A stretch of 64,000 nucleotides of DNA from Trichomonas vaginalis G3 (GCF_026262505.1 NC_067206.1:37463896-37527895), one strand, 5' to 3'; shown: positions 30,690 to 42,980, numbered from the stretch's first letter. Made by a program: numbers and translations. Notes: a model not told the origin generated them from the letters alone.

Positions 30690-32188
30690 TTATCGTCTTT
30701 TTCTAAACGTGCATTTTTACATTAAAAGCAATGCAACTCCAAAATTAATTGGTATTTAGACTTTAATTAGGTGCAGACAAACGAAATGCAGTCCAAATAT
30801 TTTGGTGATATATGAATTACATAAATTTAGGGAAATTGAAATTATATCTTTTTAAATTTTTAGGAAAACAGATTTATAGAATTGTTTAAGTCATCAAAAT
30901 AATGCAGACTTAGGTCAAATTTTCCAAATTTAATTATTTGCAAGACTTTCAAGCGACTTCAAAATGTCGAAATATAAGTCCAAAAATAAAATTACGATTA
31001 CAGTCTATCCTCAATTATTATCACGCTAATTATTGAGTGACCCATGCGTTCGTATGTATGTAATACCTTTTAAAAAGGAGATGAGAGAGATAAACTACAT
31101 TTACAATTTAAATCTGATGTATTTACTTGTTACATTTACAAAGGTAAATGTTTCTCGTAATGTTTACATTTTGTAAGTATAACGAATAAAAATGACGCAC
31201 TTTTTTACAAAGTCAAATTATTGTTCGATTTTTGCAGCTTGTAAACGATTAATTGTATAAAACAATTGATATTAGCACGACATAACTGAATAATTCTAAT
31301 ATTGAAATCAAAAGCCCTTAAAATATCATGATATTTTAATTTCATAACAAATCTAGGAGACTATTTGATGAAAACATATCCGATGTGGGTTTTGTTGTAT
31401 TATATAACTTGTTATTGACTTCTTAGCTTTCCAAATTTTTTTCGATAATGAGAAAACGAATGAAAAATCAACATTTGATCCATTTAAAATTTGATTTGTT
31501 TACATTTTTTTTACTTTTTGAATTTCAATTTATATTTTCCTCAAGAAATACTTTAGATTTTAAGAAACTAAATCATATAATCTACTAAGAAAATATATTA
31601 AATCCTATAATACTCAAAGTTTTGTGATAAATCCGATCTTTTTTATTTTACTTTTATTATGTTTTTGCAAACTTAAGGTCCTCACTAGGTAAAACATAAT
31701 ACTCTTTGAAGTTAAGTATTTTCACAAAGAGAGGACCAACAATATCAAAAGATTGAATAAAGATTTGTATTATTTTATTTATTTTTAAGAACATGTTTAA
31801 GAACCCTCATTATCTCCACGAATATTGCATATTTTTCTATTCTAAGACCACCAAAATTACGTTTTAATATAGAAAATAACATATTTATGTGATGCTAAAG
31901 TCGAAGTCCTTTAAAAATTAGTGTTAAACATCCATTTATTACAAAATTGAAGAAATATGTGTAAAATATAACACAGAATTTAGTTATTTGACTCAATTAT
32001 TAGTTATGCAATATCAGTTGTGTTTATATCTGCGTTATATCACGAGATGCATTGAATTGTCATAATTAGATCACCGTAAATCTTATCAATTTTTGATACA
32101 CTTCCGGTGAAAAATTTAGCCTTGACAATAGGATGAAATATATTGTAAAAAAATAAATTTTAGATTTTGAAGTTTATCATTTCGAATA

Positions 32189-32640
32189 ATGAAATATAAA
32201 CAATACAAATTTTCTGTCGTTTCGAGATTCATAAATGATCGGAATCTTCCAGCTCCGACTGAAATAGAACTTTCGGAAGCTAATTTTCAAGACGAATCTT
32301 CTTTATTAAGATTTATTTTGGATATCCCTAAGGATTTAAGCTTTTCCTGTAGTTCAGGGGTATTATTGTGTACTTCCTCTTATACCCATGCAAATTTCAT
32401 CTACCGATTTTTTAAATTCACATGAATTTTTAATTAATTATGCAATTGAGAATTCAAATATTTGAAATTATATTCCAGATGTTTCCGCAGATTTGATAGC
32501 GATGAAATATTCAAAAATGTTTTTCATATCTTAAACCTTGTAGAAGTTACAACAGAATATTTATCAGAAAATCAGGATCTTTCTGAGAAACAGATCTTTA
32601 TTTGCAACGATATCCTAACGAGGGTTAATTTAATTTTTAT
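32189..32640 (+). pseudogene. decayed start of an unrecognised host gene
   Basis: The ATG at 32189, with TCATT about 11 bases upstream, opens a 78-codon frame beginning MKYKQYKFSVVSRFINDRNL. It looks like a real protein N-terminus (SEANFQDESSLLRFILDIP). Recognisable coding character continues past its stop in other frames to about 32640 (for example DEIFKNVFHILNLVEVTTEY), so the gene has been damaged by frame changes and cut short. The family was not identified. Confidence 0.4.
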
Positions 32641-32986
32641 TTTTTATTTCAAGTTTGAGTAAACTTTCAAGATAATCTATATAAGCCTTTTGATGTTCTT
32701 CATCTAGATTCTTGTTTAATATGTGATGAATTTGATTTTTTTTTGAAAATTCAAGATAAAATTCTTTTTTATCTTGATCAACAACATGAACAATTCGAGT
32801 ACAGCGTAACATTTCATCAATATTTTCTGTTTTCTTCGTTTCTAGATATTTTTCAAATATTTCTTGCGGAATCTCATTTTGATATACCCATTTATTTTTT
32901 TCCGGATGCTGATCTTTGTACTTAACGAAATATTGCTTGACTATTCGCTCAGAAACAACATATTCGATCTCTTTTCTCTTTCTCAT
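32630..32986 (-). CDS. 118-residue Lys/Glu-rich protein, unrecognised
   Basis: An intact frame with its ATG at 32986 and TCACA about 9 bases upstream. Highly charged (MRKRKEIEYVVSERIVKQYF .. KKEFYLEFSKKNQIHHIL), no membrane segment, probably helical at the C-terminus. It is convergent with the decayed gene at 32189. No family recognised. Confidence 0.45.
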   Translation of the reverse strand: MRKRKEIEYVVSERIVKQYFVKYKDQHPEKNKWVYQNEIPQEIFEKYLETKKTENIDEMLRCTRIVHVVDQDKKEFYLEFSKKNQIHHILNKNLDEEHQKAYIDYLESLLKLEIKNKN

Positions 32987-33210
32987 TGAATATTTGTGAC
33001 ACTTTTGAATTCAATCAAATCAAAAATATTTGAAATTGCTAGAATTTTTTTCTTTCTCATGAATATTTGAAATGACTCAAAAGGAAAACTCGTTCGATTC
33101 AATTCAATTTTGAATCAGAATTTTTTAAGGACCAATAAATCAAATTATGTTAAGAAAATCTTTTTTTAACTCAGAGTATCAAAAGTACGTTAAACCTTCA
33201 ATTTTATCTC

Positions 33211-33563
33211 ATGTCGGAAAGCGAACCGACAATAGTGGAAGAGAATCAAACTATATCAGTATCCATCCAAGCTATTGTTGATGAAGAAAAAGGAGATGGA
33301 GCTGATATGCTGGATTTAATTCAAAATGAATTGAATTCCCGTAAAAAATTGAAATATAGAATGGAAATACCTGAAAATCCCCCAATTCCAATTCTCAAGG
33401 AAAGATATAGCAAATTAAAATTTACAGATCCTACAGAAGCTGCTATATTTATTGCAAAAGATTCATATAATTCTTTTTATCCATTAAATTTTGAGCAAGG
33501 AAAAAAGTTTCGTTGTCCTAACTGCCAATTTTGCATGGAGCTTGTAAAGACTCATGAAAATGG
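33211..33563 (+). mobile_element. 5' part of a probable Mutator-like transposase gene, interrupted by a Maverick
   Basis: The ATG at 33211 opens an acidic head (MSESEPTIVEENQTISVSIQ), then FTDPTEAAIFIAKDSYNSFY and a Cys cluster KKFRCPNCQFCMELV, which looks like the zinc-finger-type DNA-binding start of a transposase. The frame is cut at 33563 by the Maverick terminus. Related coding traces continue at 52282-53211 and after 54582. The Mutator-like assignment rests on weak motifs there (IDGTFLFCIKKGTF-like text), so it is tentative. Confidence 0.45.
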
Positions 33564-34224
33564 AGTTAGTATACAAGTCTTGGGTATGGTGGCACTGCGT
33601 TCCACTTTACCCAATACTTGTGAATTTGACACTTTACAAAACCGTTAACGTGTATTTTACAACACAAACGACAACACTAACTTAACCTTAAATATTTACA
33701 AAGCCGCCAACCACTTCACTTCACTAACGAACTCACTAATGTAAAAAATAAACGTTCTCACTATCGTTCTCACTAACGACTTCACTAATGTTCTCATAAA
33801 TTTTCCTCAATATCTTCATCATCAGTGTTAACCCTATTGTAGTCATACTTGAAGCCATAAACTTTCTCTAACTTCTTAACGTACAATTTACATAACTTAC
33901 CTTCGTCATCGTATGGTTTAATGATATAACTATTTCTATCTTTATACACAGTCAATGAAAAGTCAACTGGTCTCGGATGTATTTGAAAGAACATGTTATG
34001 CTCAGGAAGGAAGAATAAATGTTTAAATGTATGTTTGTTATACTGTGGAATTCGAATGAGTTGCTTTTGTTCTGTCATTTACATCCAAATAAAAAATTTC
34101 AGTAAACTTAAAAATTAATGATATCACCACCCTCACACGTATGAAAACATAGCACAAAAATAAATTTAGGGTAGAAGGTTAGATCTAACCCGATATCTAA
34201 CCTCTTTTCTAACCTGTTGAATTC
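33564..34224. repeat. left terminal inverted repeat of the Maverick
   Basis: About 660 bp that recur inverted at 51608-52281 with scattered differences. It starts AGTTAGTATACAAGTCTTGG and ends near AACCTGTTGAATTC. Confidence 0.85.
33794..34078 (-). CDS. Maverick small protein, within the terminal repeat
   Basis: A 94-residue open frame starting MTEQKQLIRIPQYNKHTFKH, charged, with a Tyr/Asp-rich acidic end. It lies wholly inside the left terminal repeat, so the right repeat holds a second, worn copy. Function unknown. Confidence 0.45.
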   Translation of the reverse strand: MTEQKQLIRIPQYNKHTFKHLFFLPEHNMFFQIHPRPVDFSLTVYKDRNSYIIKPYDDEGKLCKLYVKKLEKVYGFKYDYNRVNTDDEDIEENL

Positions 34225-34230
34225 ATTGCT

Positions 34231-34482
34231 TTATAACTCACTGTCGTCTGCTTTCTCCAACTCTTCTAACTTCTTCTTAAGTTCAGCAATGTTGTCCTCA
34301 TGAAGTTTAATCTTTCTCAAAATACCTTCTCTATCTAATGGTTGCTTTATCTTTCTAAACTGAACTCTACCATCCTTCATAGTATGAATGTAAAAACCTT
34401 CTGGAATAGTTCCTGATTTAATGTATTCTACCAAAAACTTTTGTTTCATTGCTTCAGTGACTTTAGTCGTCATTTCAATCAA
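34231..34482 (-). CDS. Maverick small protein with coiled-coil end
   Basis: 83 residues. The first half has FYIHTMKDGRVQFRKIKQ, and the last 30 residues are Leu/Lys/Glu heptads (HEDNIAELKKKLEELEKADD). Function unknown. It lies just inside the left terminal repeat. Confidence 0.5.
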   Translation of the reverse strand: MIEMTTKVTEAMKQKFLVEYIKSGTIPEGFYIHTMKDGRVQFRKIKQPLDREGILRKIKLHEDNIAELKKKLEELEKADDSEL

Positions 34483-34521
34483 ATAAAAATTTTAATATTA
34501 AATAAAAATAACGTTATTTTT

Positions 34522-34978
34522 TCAGTAAGGAAACGCAGGAGTTTTACGATTTATTTGAGGAGTAGGTTCTGGTTTAAATGTTGGAGTCGGTTTAGGAGTT
34601 GACTTTTGAACAGGAGTTTGTACTTCCATAGGTTCAGGAGTTATTGAAGGTTTTGCTTGTGAAGGCGTTGGTTTTGGCGAAGGTGTTGGAGTTTGTTTAA
34701 CTTCAGCTATTTCAGTATTATTTATAACATTTGCTTTATTTCTTTTCAACATCATTACTGCTCCTGCTGTAGCTAGCAAACCTAGTGGGAGACCATTTTA
34801 TATAAGGACTTGACCAAATGCTATTTTTGACAGGAGCTGGTGGAACACCTAACCTTGGTGAGACTGCTCTTTGCCATTGTGCAGCTCGTAAGAAATATTC
34901 AATAGGTGCTCCATAATCGTTTGGTAAAGTTTGTTTCATAGATGGTGAAGGTTCGCGAGAGCTTGATGAAGAACTCAT
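34522..34978 (-). pseudogene. Maverick Ser/Pro/Thr-rich protein remnant
   Basis: The open stretches here are rich in Pro, Thr and Lys (a TPTPSPKPTP type of repeat), preceded by a Ser-rich head. A short hydrophobic Ala/Leu stretch lies between. It looks like a small structural or membrane-linked protein of the element. Broken. Confidence 0.4.
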
Positions 34979-35054
34979 TTATAAGCTTTAAAAATAAATG
35001 TTCATCCTTTATTCCTCACTGTCGTCCGTGCTAAGTTATAGTCATCTAATCTTA

Positions 35055-36581
35055 TTATGGGATGCCATTAGCACGCACCTGAATGGCAAAGCAACAATCC
35101 CTCATAAATCCAATAAGTGGCTTTGGTACGTTTTCAGTTGCTAGTTCAATAGGTCCTTTAACAGACAATTTGTATGTTATTGGAGCAGTAGATGTTTGAC
35201 CTTGTTGGAAGCAAAAGTCCACTTCTGTTGGAAAACCACATAAGAAATGTGTGTTGTCATAGCTATCCCATTTATGTTCCACACTACCATCATCCACCAA
35301 TGACCTCATAACATCTTCATTAAATCCTATCATATCATTGTTTGTATTGCAGGCGTTCGCAACCATTTCATAAAATACAGGTCCATATGATTTTTCAGGT
35401 TCTGCAGGCATATTTCCATAAGCTCCCATGGAAAGCTGAAGATATTTAAACTTAGGGTTCTCAAAATTAACATAATAGTTGTCTTTCTTTCTAAATAGTG
35501 CCCAAATACTTTTAACATTAATAGGCGTATAAGCTGCTGTAAATGTTGCACTTGAACTATCTGTATTCTTTGAGAATGAACCGTCCATAGGAATCCAATC
35601 CATAACTTTAACAGGAAAACATAAAGCCTCGTTTGTATAATGTTCTACAAGTTCTGTATAAATGTTAGGGTCTAAAGAGAATGACTTTGGATGAATGAAA
35701 CATTCATTAAAATCCATCTTTGTTCGAAATAGTTGCTGGTTTACAGTTGTAATAGTAACTGTTCCACTAGCTTCTACTGCCTTCGTTATCATAGTGAATG
35801 GTTCATTCCATGGAACAAATTTATTTGTCGGTGGATTTGAATCTGAAGCAAATGCAACTTTAAGAGTTGGATTGAAAGCAATGATATCATTTACAGATAT
35901 AGATGTGCATTGTAAGGCGTCGCTACTGAACTTTACTTTAAGCTGAATGTTACCAGCAAATGCAGGAATAAATCTTATAGCTTCTAATGGAAGGAATCTT
36001 CTAACAGGAATTCTTAAACGAAGCTTAAAATCAAATGATTTTCCTGCTGTAATTGGACCACTAACAATTTGTCCTGTTCTGCATGTTCCCGAATGACTCC
36101 ATACATCTTCATGTCGAGTCTTTGAGAAAACATCTACTTTCTTTATTTGTTCGGTAGTTTGTGAGTTTGAAGTTATATATGCTTCTTCTCTTGCGTTGTC
36201 TTGAGAATATACGATACGACCATTTGCAAGGATTTGATATCCAGCAACTGCATAGAAAGCGTCATCGAAACCAATCCAAAATCCTGGTGGGTTTGTTTTA
36301 TTGGAACCTGAACCAATTTCTTTATCTGCAATAAATTGACCTTCCATTTTATACGTAATGAATGTATTGTAAAGGTCCAACATATTTTCACCAGGAGGTG
36401 AGAGATTGAATGTTACCCATGTGTTATCTTTAGCAGTTCCAGGTTGTGATGGAATCTTTACGTCAGAATATTTTCTATTAGTGTCACCAATTTGAACTGC
36501 ATTGTCTATGATATCGAAATATGAGCGAATCTGATGAATATGCTCTGCTGGAGTAAATTCGTTTAACTGTTCGTTCTGCAT
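35055..36581 (-). CDS. Maverick major capsid protein (double jelly-roll type)
   Basis: A 508-residue open frame next to small structural genes, the size and place of the Polinton major capsid protein. It is beta-rich throughout, with a helical head (FTPAEHIHQIRSYFDIIDNA), a long VTFNLSPPGENMLDLYNTFI strand region and Pro/Asn/Gly-rich loops. A decayed homologue lies at 56988-58565 in the second element. Assignment is by size, composition and context; catalytic motifs are not expected in such a protein. The frame looks whole. Confidence 0.6.
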   Translation of the reverse strand: MQNEQLNEFTPAEHIHQIRSYFDIIDNAVQIGDTNRKYSDVKIPSQPGTAKDNTWVTFNLSPPGENMLDLYNTFITYKMEGQFIADKEIGSGSNKTNPPGFWIGFDDAFYAVAGYQILANGRIVYSQDNAREEAYITSNSQTTEQIKKVDVFSKTRHEDVWSHSGTCRTGQIVSGPITAGKSFDFKLRLRIPVRRFLPLEAIRFIPAFAGNIQLKVKFSSDALQCTSISVNDIIAFNPTLKVAFASDSNPPTNKFVPWNEPFTMITKAVEASGTVTITTVNQQLFRTKMDFNECFIHPKSFSLDPNIYTELVEHYTNEALCFPVKVMDWIPMDGSFSKNTDSSSATFTAAYTPINVKSIWALFRKKDNYYVNFENPKFKYLQLSMGAYGNMPAEPEKSYGPVFYEMVANACNTNNDMIGFNEDVMRSLVDDGSVEHKWDSYDNTHFLCGFPTEVDFCFQQGQTSTAPITYKLSVKGPIELATENVPKPLIGFMRDCCFAIQVRANGIP

Positions 36582-36706
36582 GTATTTACTTCGGATAAAA
36601 ATATCTATTTACTTCATTATTCTCACTCTTCTTCTTGGCATTCGTGGTGGAAGTTGTTTCTTGACATTTTCAATGAACTGTACATTCTCTTTTGTCTCAA
36701 CTTCTT

Positions 36707-37036
36707 TCACTGGTGGTCAGGATTCTTTGACTCGGTTTGTTTTTCAATGAAATTCACGAACTTTGCAATAAGCTCTTGGTTCGTTATTGAAAGAACATCT
36801 GGCTTCTTTTCTTCTTGTTCTATTGACTTTTCAGTTTGAATAGAAGGTTTTATATGGGCTTCACCCTCGGTGCTATGCACCTTAATGTTGTCACTCTCTG
36901 CATTCGCTAATGGAACCTTTCTTTTTCTTACGTATATTTTACCATCTTTACTCTGACTTACATAATAGAAAGGATGTTGTATTCCTCTTGCGTCATTTAA
37001 TATAATAGACTCTCGCTCTGATTTTGACAAGCTCAT
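36707..37036 (-). CDS. Maverick small protein upstream of the capsid gene
   Basis: A 109-residue frame starting MSLSKSERESIILNDARGIQ, then HPFYYVSQSKDGKIYVRKRK and a charged helical tail. The second Maverick holds a worn relative at 56434 in the same order relative to its capsid gene. Function unknown. Confidence 0.45.
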   Translation of the reverse strand: MSLSKSERESIILNDARGIQHPFYYVSQSKDGKIYVRKRKVPLANAESDNIKVHSTEGEAHIKPSIQTEKSIEQEEKKPDVLSITNQELIAKFVNFIEKQTESKNPDHQ

Positions 37037-37081
37037 TTTACATCGGTTAAAGTTTTAATTTGTTTTTTATCTGCAGTCAAA

Positions 37082-37336
37082 TGACTCAGACAAGTCCTAC
37101 GGACAAGACCCAGGGGGTCATAGATGTTGAAGCATTGAAGAAAAGAAATTCGTGAGCAAATTTTATCCGAACTGAAGGAACAAAAACAAGAACAAAAGCC
37201 AGAGAGACCAAAGAGAAAACTTAGTGAAAAACAACTTGCTGCATTAGCTGCTGGAAGACAGAAGAACCCACGTTTGCTGGCGAAAAAAGCTAGAGAAGAA
37301 GCAAAAGCTAAAGAAGCTGAAGCAAAGAAAGAGTAA
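37082..37336 (+). pseudogene. Maverick small Lys-rich protein remnant
   Basis: Coding traces rich in Lys, Ala, Glu and Gln (KLSEKQLAALAAGRQK; REEAKAKEAEAKKE), which looks like a small basic nucleic-acid-binding tail. Broken. Confidence 0.35.
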
Positions 37337-37359
37337 ATGGTTTATTTTATCCGAATTAA

Positions 37360-38216
37360 ATGTATAGACAAATACCTTTAACTGTTGCGTTCAGTAGTGA
37401 AAACCCTGACGTCAAAATAAAGGGGAACAGAGTAACGTTTAAGTTTCCAACAGACTGGATTGTGAACATAAATGAAGAGAAGTACATTGGCATAACATCT
37501 ATGTATATAACACGTGCTTTCAGAAAGGTTGACTTTATACTTCAAGTCGAGATAGAAAATGACGAACAGTCTTTAAGCGCCCAAAACATTCACATATACA
37601 AATACTTTAAAGACGATACAACATTGCAACAATGTATGATTTCATTTAATGAGATGTTCGAGAAAAAGTTCAACATTGAAGTACAAACTTTACAGCCTTT
37701 ACGTGAGTTTCTTGCACAACTGAAAGAAGAAGGTAGTCAGCCACAACTTATAGACTTTCATTATGAATTTAATGAAAATGAAGATGGAACTCATGACTGT
37801 CAATTCATTGTATTCTCACCATTCAATGAAGTCGCTAAAAAGAAAGAAAATCCATTACGTATAAGATTTCAAATCTCCGAACCAAGTGATGATTTTAAGA
37901 ATGTTTTCAATTATGATGCAATGCTTCCGAGGAAAAATGAATTTTCAAAGATTGTAACACCTGGCATTTGGATAGAAAGCAAGCAATACTTTACTCTAAT
38001 ATAGCCAAAGGCGTTGAAAATGAGTTCATTGGTCATACAAGAACTTCACCACTTCCTAACCCTAAATACTATAAATTAACTGGCTTCAATCGTGAGTTTT
38101 GGATAGACATGTACTCCACTCATGACCATAAATGTCCAGTGTTCTTGCCTCCAGATGGGAAGGACTGTCTCTACATTGAAGCACAACTCTTAAACTCTAC
38201 CATCGCAGTATTGTAA
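37360..38216 (+). pseudogene. Maverick candidate minor structural protein (penton-like?)
   Basis: Begins MYRQIPLTVAFSSENPDVKI after TTTTATCCGAATTAA. Beta-rich with Ig-like or jelly-roll spacing of strands. It is opposite in direction to the capsid gene. A worn homologue is at about 55211-56060 in the second element. Penton identity is a guess from size and neighbourhood. Broken. Confidence 0.35.
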
Positions 38217-38276
38217 AATCTACGCTAGCTTTATTTTTATCACGAATGACCTCATTGCTGACAAAAATAAATGACC

Positions 38277-41200
38277 TCAGAACTTCAACTTACGAATAAA
38301 GCTTGTTTTAGTCGTTATTGAAAAGTTGAACTTTTCAGCAAAGCAAGGTTGACATGACTTACATAAGTCGAATGCAATCTCTTGACCATCATGAAGTGCT
38401 TTGTAAAGTTTCATTAAACTGAACTCAGAGTCTTTGTCATATGTTCCAACAGGTATGTGAATGTTCTTATCTTCATTGTAATAGCATTGTATAGCTTCAG
38501 GAAACATTTCATTAGCGGTTAAAGCAATAACATCTTGCTTCACGCCTTTCATTCTGCAGTGAAATGCAACTTCATTTAAATCGTTAGTGAGTAAGTCTAT
38601 GTAGGTCTTCTTTCCACAGAAAATACTTTTATAAGCTAAACTTTGTTTTCCAGGTGTTATTTCTGCAAAGTCGCTATGAAATTGACCAAGGTTCTTTCCT
38701 ATAAGTTCGCGACCATATCTCTTCTTAAACTCTGCTGCAAGCTTTGGATGTCTTCATTATATAAGTGCATACTGTCGGTATCCTGGTAAAAGATTTGAAG
38801 TCCCATGTCCTCTGCAGTACAGAATACTTCATTCATAATACGTTTTGACATAGACAGAATATTAACACCAAGTGGACAGAAGTTAAAGTGTCTGCAAATG
38901 CTTTTCGTTAGCTTGAAAATAGTTTTATCTGAACCATCCAAACCTTCGAACTTCACTATATGGTTGTAATTTCTTATAGCATATCTTATAGCATCTTTGT
39001 CATCTACTATGGTTATTTTTGACTCAATAGGAGATAGAATAGTTTTGCCATAAATGCTGTTCAGAATGAGTTTTATAATTTCTTGTAAGGGGTTTTCTTC
39101 TTTCTTATACTTTAACCTTAACTCAAACAACTTCTTTACTTCATCTCTTATTCTCATATCTCTGTTTCCATCGTAATAGTATCCTTGCAACACTTCACAT
39201 TTGACACCTTGATATTTTATGAGGTCTTGTAATGTTATATGGTCAACATACATGAGACAGCAAGTGTTTGAACTTCTTGGAACGTTAAGTTCTGGATTTA
39301 GTTCAGGGTCGCAAACTATTAAATGAAAGTGTCTGGGTATACCAATCTCTGTTATCTTAATGAGAACAAAGAAGCCAGACATAAACTTTTCACCAATGGG
39401 TTCCTTTTGGTCGTCATCGAATAAATGTCTCATGAGATACTCTGTGCTTAACATTTCTTCCTTCAATTTTTGGAATACCTTCTAAAGTATAAAGTCTGCT
39501 ATAGCTGAAGGATATAATGAAACAGTGTCGAAGTCAGCAATGAGTTTCTTTTTGCTCTTTTGTTTCATGTTATCTGACAACATACATCTTCCACCTTGAA
39601 TGCATCTCGAAATAAATTCTCTTGGTTTATTTGAGAGGTCATAAAGATTTCCATTCGGGAAGTATACTCTGTTCTCAAACAATTTGTTAGCAATAGAACA
39701 AATACTAACGTAGTCATAAACGTTTAAATCAAACTCTTTCAATAAGTCATTGCGGAACTTTACAAAACCTTCTCTTAAAATTCTTACATCTTGTTTGCAG
39801 TAAAACGTGCTATATTTTTCTAAGTCGAAGTGGTTTTCATCTATTCTGCAACCTTTTGATGGAATCTATGTTCTTCATAAATGTATCTGCATCATGGATA
39901 AACTTACATGCTTCAGAAATGACACCAGTTCTGTTGTCATTTGCTAACAAAACACTGCTGTAGTAGTTATATGGAAATACTTCTTTCGGTCCTGTTTGTA
40001 AGTTAAACATAGCAGGAAATAGTTTAAGCTTCTTATTTATAACACTGTAAGAGTCTTTTATAATAATTGCCCTTCCTTTATATAAACCAGTTATTTGCAT
40101 TGTTCGTGAACCTTTAATGATGGGAGTTCCTTTCACTTCTGTCATGTGTCTTAAGATGAAGTTTATGTCATAACTGAGGTTATGGAAATATATTAAACTC
40201 TTGTCAGGAAGTCTTTCCAAAAATTCTGTTGCACAGTTTTGACCCCAAATACTTTCACTAACTGAACCATCTTCACTGTCATAACAGATGTTAAAAGCTT
40301 TATGAAAGCCATCCGTACTACACTCAAAGTCAGCAAAGAAAACGTGCTCAGGTATGAACTTACATTTAGCTTTATTTACTTCTTTTGACTCTGCTTTCTT
40401 CTTCAGTTGTACACAATACTTTGGAGCATATGTCAAATCTTTAAATGGTGCAAGGTTCTGTTTATATAAGTCAGTCGTATATGTGAAAAGTTCTCCATAA
40501 GAAATAGGTTCAAAATATTTGCACTCCCACAATGTTTTCATAACATCCCATAGCGGTGTAGTTCTATCCATGCGAACTACATATTTATCTTCTCTCTTTG
40601 TATATATTTTCATCTGTTTTTCAATGTTCATTCCACCACACTCCTTCAAGATTTCTATATAGTTTCGAATGAAATATGTTGTCATTGGAAGTCTTTCATT
40701 TAGCATGTAGTGGTCTTCAACAAGAAGTAAGTCAATAGTTCTAACAGTTTCGCATTCTTTTGGTATATATCTCTTTATTTCATTATGTCTTGAGTCATTG
40801 AAATAACCAATGGTAACATTGAATGCTATACCAGTTGCGTCAGAAATTTCTTGTACTTTACTTTGAGGAAAGTCTCTAACACGAATGACTTCTCTCATGT
40901 GGTCAATAGTTTCTTCATTTACTCCAGCCTGAATGCAAGCATAAACGAAACAATTGTCCTCTGTCATAAGTGTTGCAGTTCTTTTGTTCAGTTCATGAAG
41001 ATTTGGTAGCGTTCAAGATTTATAGGTAATGTGCAAAGATACTTCCAGAACTGCCCGCTTCCTTCTTATAAAACTTCTTTTCACCATTATCTTTCCAAAA
41101 GCTTTCTATAAGTGCTGGTTTCCTGTTTGCTTAAGAGCTTCCAAATGGCTTTCTGGTCATTTGTCAGTGTGCTTTCTCTATATATGGTCTCTTTTTGGTT

Positions 41201-41940
41201 TGCCTTTCTTACATCTGACATCGTTAAGCCTTCATATTCTGTTAAATCATACATCTTTATTTCGGTAAGATTCTTTATGTTTTCAAAAGAAGTCATAGTG
41301 CATTTCAACAATCCTGCAGCATTTGCTTCTATCTCTGATATAAAGTTCTCCTTCAAGAGCTGATGTTAATGTTCCAATATTATTGAGGTTTAACGTAGAA
41401 CATTCATACTTTCCACCAAGTTTATAACATACCATCCATCTCTGTTGGGAGTTTATTTTAATTTTCTCTAAGAGTCTCATGAAAACCTTACCGAAATGTT
41501 TGTGTAAGTAGTCTCTGTTTGGTTCATCTAAAGCTTCGATGTTAAAGTCAATGAGTCTATTGCCTGACTTCACATTCCTCTTCCTATTTTCTTCATCTTT
41601 CTTTAACCATCTCTCACCTTCTTTTGGTTTGTCGTCAATGGAACGAATGACATTATTAGCTTTGCGAACTTGTTCTATAGCACTTTTAAACATCTCTCTT
41701 CTCTGTTGTTTCAGTGTGTCATCTCTCTTTCGTGTTTCACCAACGTTTGCATTTGTTATGTCAAACATTTCTCTTCTTACTTATGTGTACAGCTCTTCTT
41801 GTTTCACCAACGTTTGCATTTGTTATGTCAAACATCTCTTGACGAACGTCATGTGAAAGAGCTTACGAGTATGACCAACGTTTGCATTTGTTATGTCAAA
41901 CATTTCTCTTCTTACTTCATGAGGTAAACGTCTATGATAT
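38277..41940 (-). pseudogene. Maverick protein-primed family B DNA polymerase remnant
   Basis: Family B polymerase motifs occur in order: exonuclease-type FFADFECS and YFHNLSYDINFIL, polymerase motif A DFDTVSLYPSAI, motif B type LILNSIYGKTI, and motif C YQDTDSMHLY. The long N-terminal extension and the context are those of the Polinton protein-primed enzyme, which copies linear DNA from a terminal protein. The N-terminal end holds three copies of a short block (41738, 41804 and 41873, containing ACCAACGTTTGCATTTGTTA). The gene is broken in several places. Confidence 0.8.
41738..41910. repeat. about 30-bp repeat, three copies, at the head of the polymerase region
   Basis: CAACGTTTGCATTTGTTATG followed by TCAAACAT occurs three times about 65 bases apart. 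On the minus strand it reads MFDITNANVG each time. Confidence 0.75.
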
Positions 41941-42260
41941 AAGTCAATAGCAACGTCATTAAAGGAAATGCTCTTGCATGGACTTCGTCCTCGCCGCGTT
42001 GCGGCTTTATGAACTCATGAATTCTATCATAAGTTATTTCACCATTATAGTCATTGAGGATGTCAGCGAGTGCCTTTTGTTTGTTGTGTAATGCTTTGCA
42101 ACATCTATATTAGCTTCTGTAAGAAGTTGTTTATTTCCGAGTGTTCTAACTTAGACAACTTCCGATACATCTTTAGTAGGAAATAAAAAAAATATTTTTG
42201 AAAAAATTAGATTAGATTTTTTAAGTTATTTTTCAAAAAAATTTAATATTTTTATTTTAA

Positions 42261-42758
42261 TGAAACACATGCAAGATTGCAAGTTCTTTTCATACAATGC
42301 TCTCGCTACTGTCATCAAGAATGAGTTCAATAATGCTTCAAACGTCAATGTTATCTTTAACAAAGAAGTTTGTGAAAGAATCTAAGTTTGGTCAGTATGT
42401 CAGACCATTAGCTATTGTCATTGACCGCAAACGTTATACTTCACAAGAGTTAGCAGTAGTTTTGAAACAAAAGAGTTTCTTCGTGAATGTCAAAGATACT
42501 CATTATACTATTATAAAGAACTCCAACATTGACTTCTTCAGTATTGCTATGAATCTTTCCGAACAGAAAGAATATAAGAAGGGTGAAAACAAATGTGAAA
42601 TATTATTCTTCATCTCTGAAAACAATAACGAACAAAGATGTTTATACAAAAGTTCTTACCAAAGGTTGAAGAAGCTTCTATTGACATTGACGAAGGAAGT
42701 GAAATGGTTGAAGAAATTGACCCTGACGTCATTTAAGCAAAAATATATTTTTGGTTAG
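42261..42758 (+). pseudogene. Maverick unknown protein remnant
   Basis: Plus-strand coding traces between the polymerase and the small minus-strand genes (KFGQYVRPLAIVIDRKRYTS; YKKGENKCEILFFISENNN). Family not recognised. Broken. Confidence 0.3.
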
Positions 42759-42761
42759 TCT

Positions 42762-42980
42762 TCATATCGATATTTTACAAACAATTCCCCAATGTATAAA
42801 CTTTTCATACGCTTTTTCATAAGCTTTATATACCTTCAGAAATTTTGCATAATCTTTAGAAGCATTTAGATATTGTTTAAATGCTTTGTATGTCTTCAGA
42901 ATTTTGCATAATCTTTTACATGTTGTTCGTTCTCTTCTTCTGTCATGAGTTCCGAATATTCTAAATTCATGTTCTTTCAT
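42762..42980 (-). CDS. Maverick small Lys/Tyr-rich repeat protein
   Basis: 72 residues with a short repeated block (AYKAFKQYLNASKDYAKFLK, then VYKAYEKAYEKF). Basic and helical. Function unknown. Confidence 0.3.
   Translation of the reverse strand: MKEHEFRIFGTHDRRRERTTCKRLCKILKTYKAFKQYLNASKDYAKFLKVYKAYEKAYEKFIHWGIVCKISI

Larger units (their letters stand above)
29024..32188. other. 3.2-kb gene-poor spacer
   Basis: Very AT-rich with dense stops. The only items seen are a 52-codon open frame at 30499-30657 and a 24-bp tandem repeat at 30637-30689. No tRNA or known repeat was recognised. Confidence 0.5.

Noticed and set aside
29024-32188. possible tRNA or small RNA genes in the long spacer
   Set aside because: No cloverleaf, A/B box pair or known RNA motif could be found by eye.
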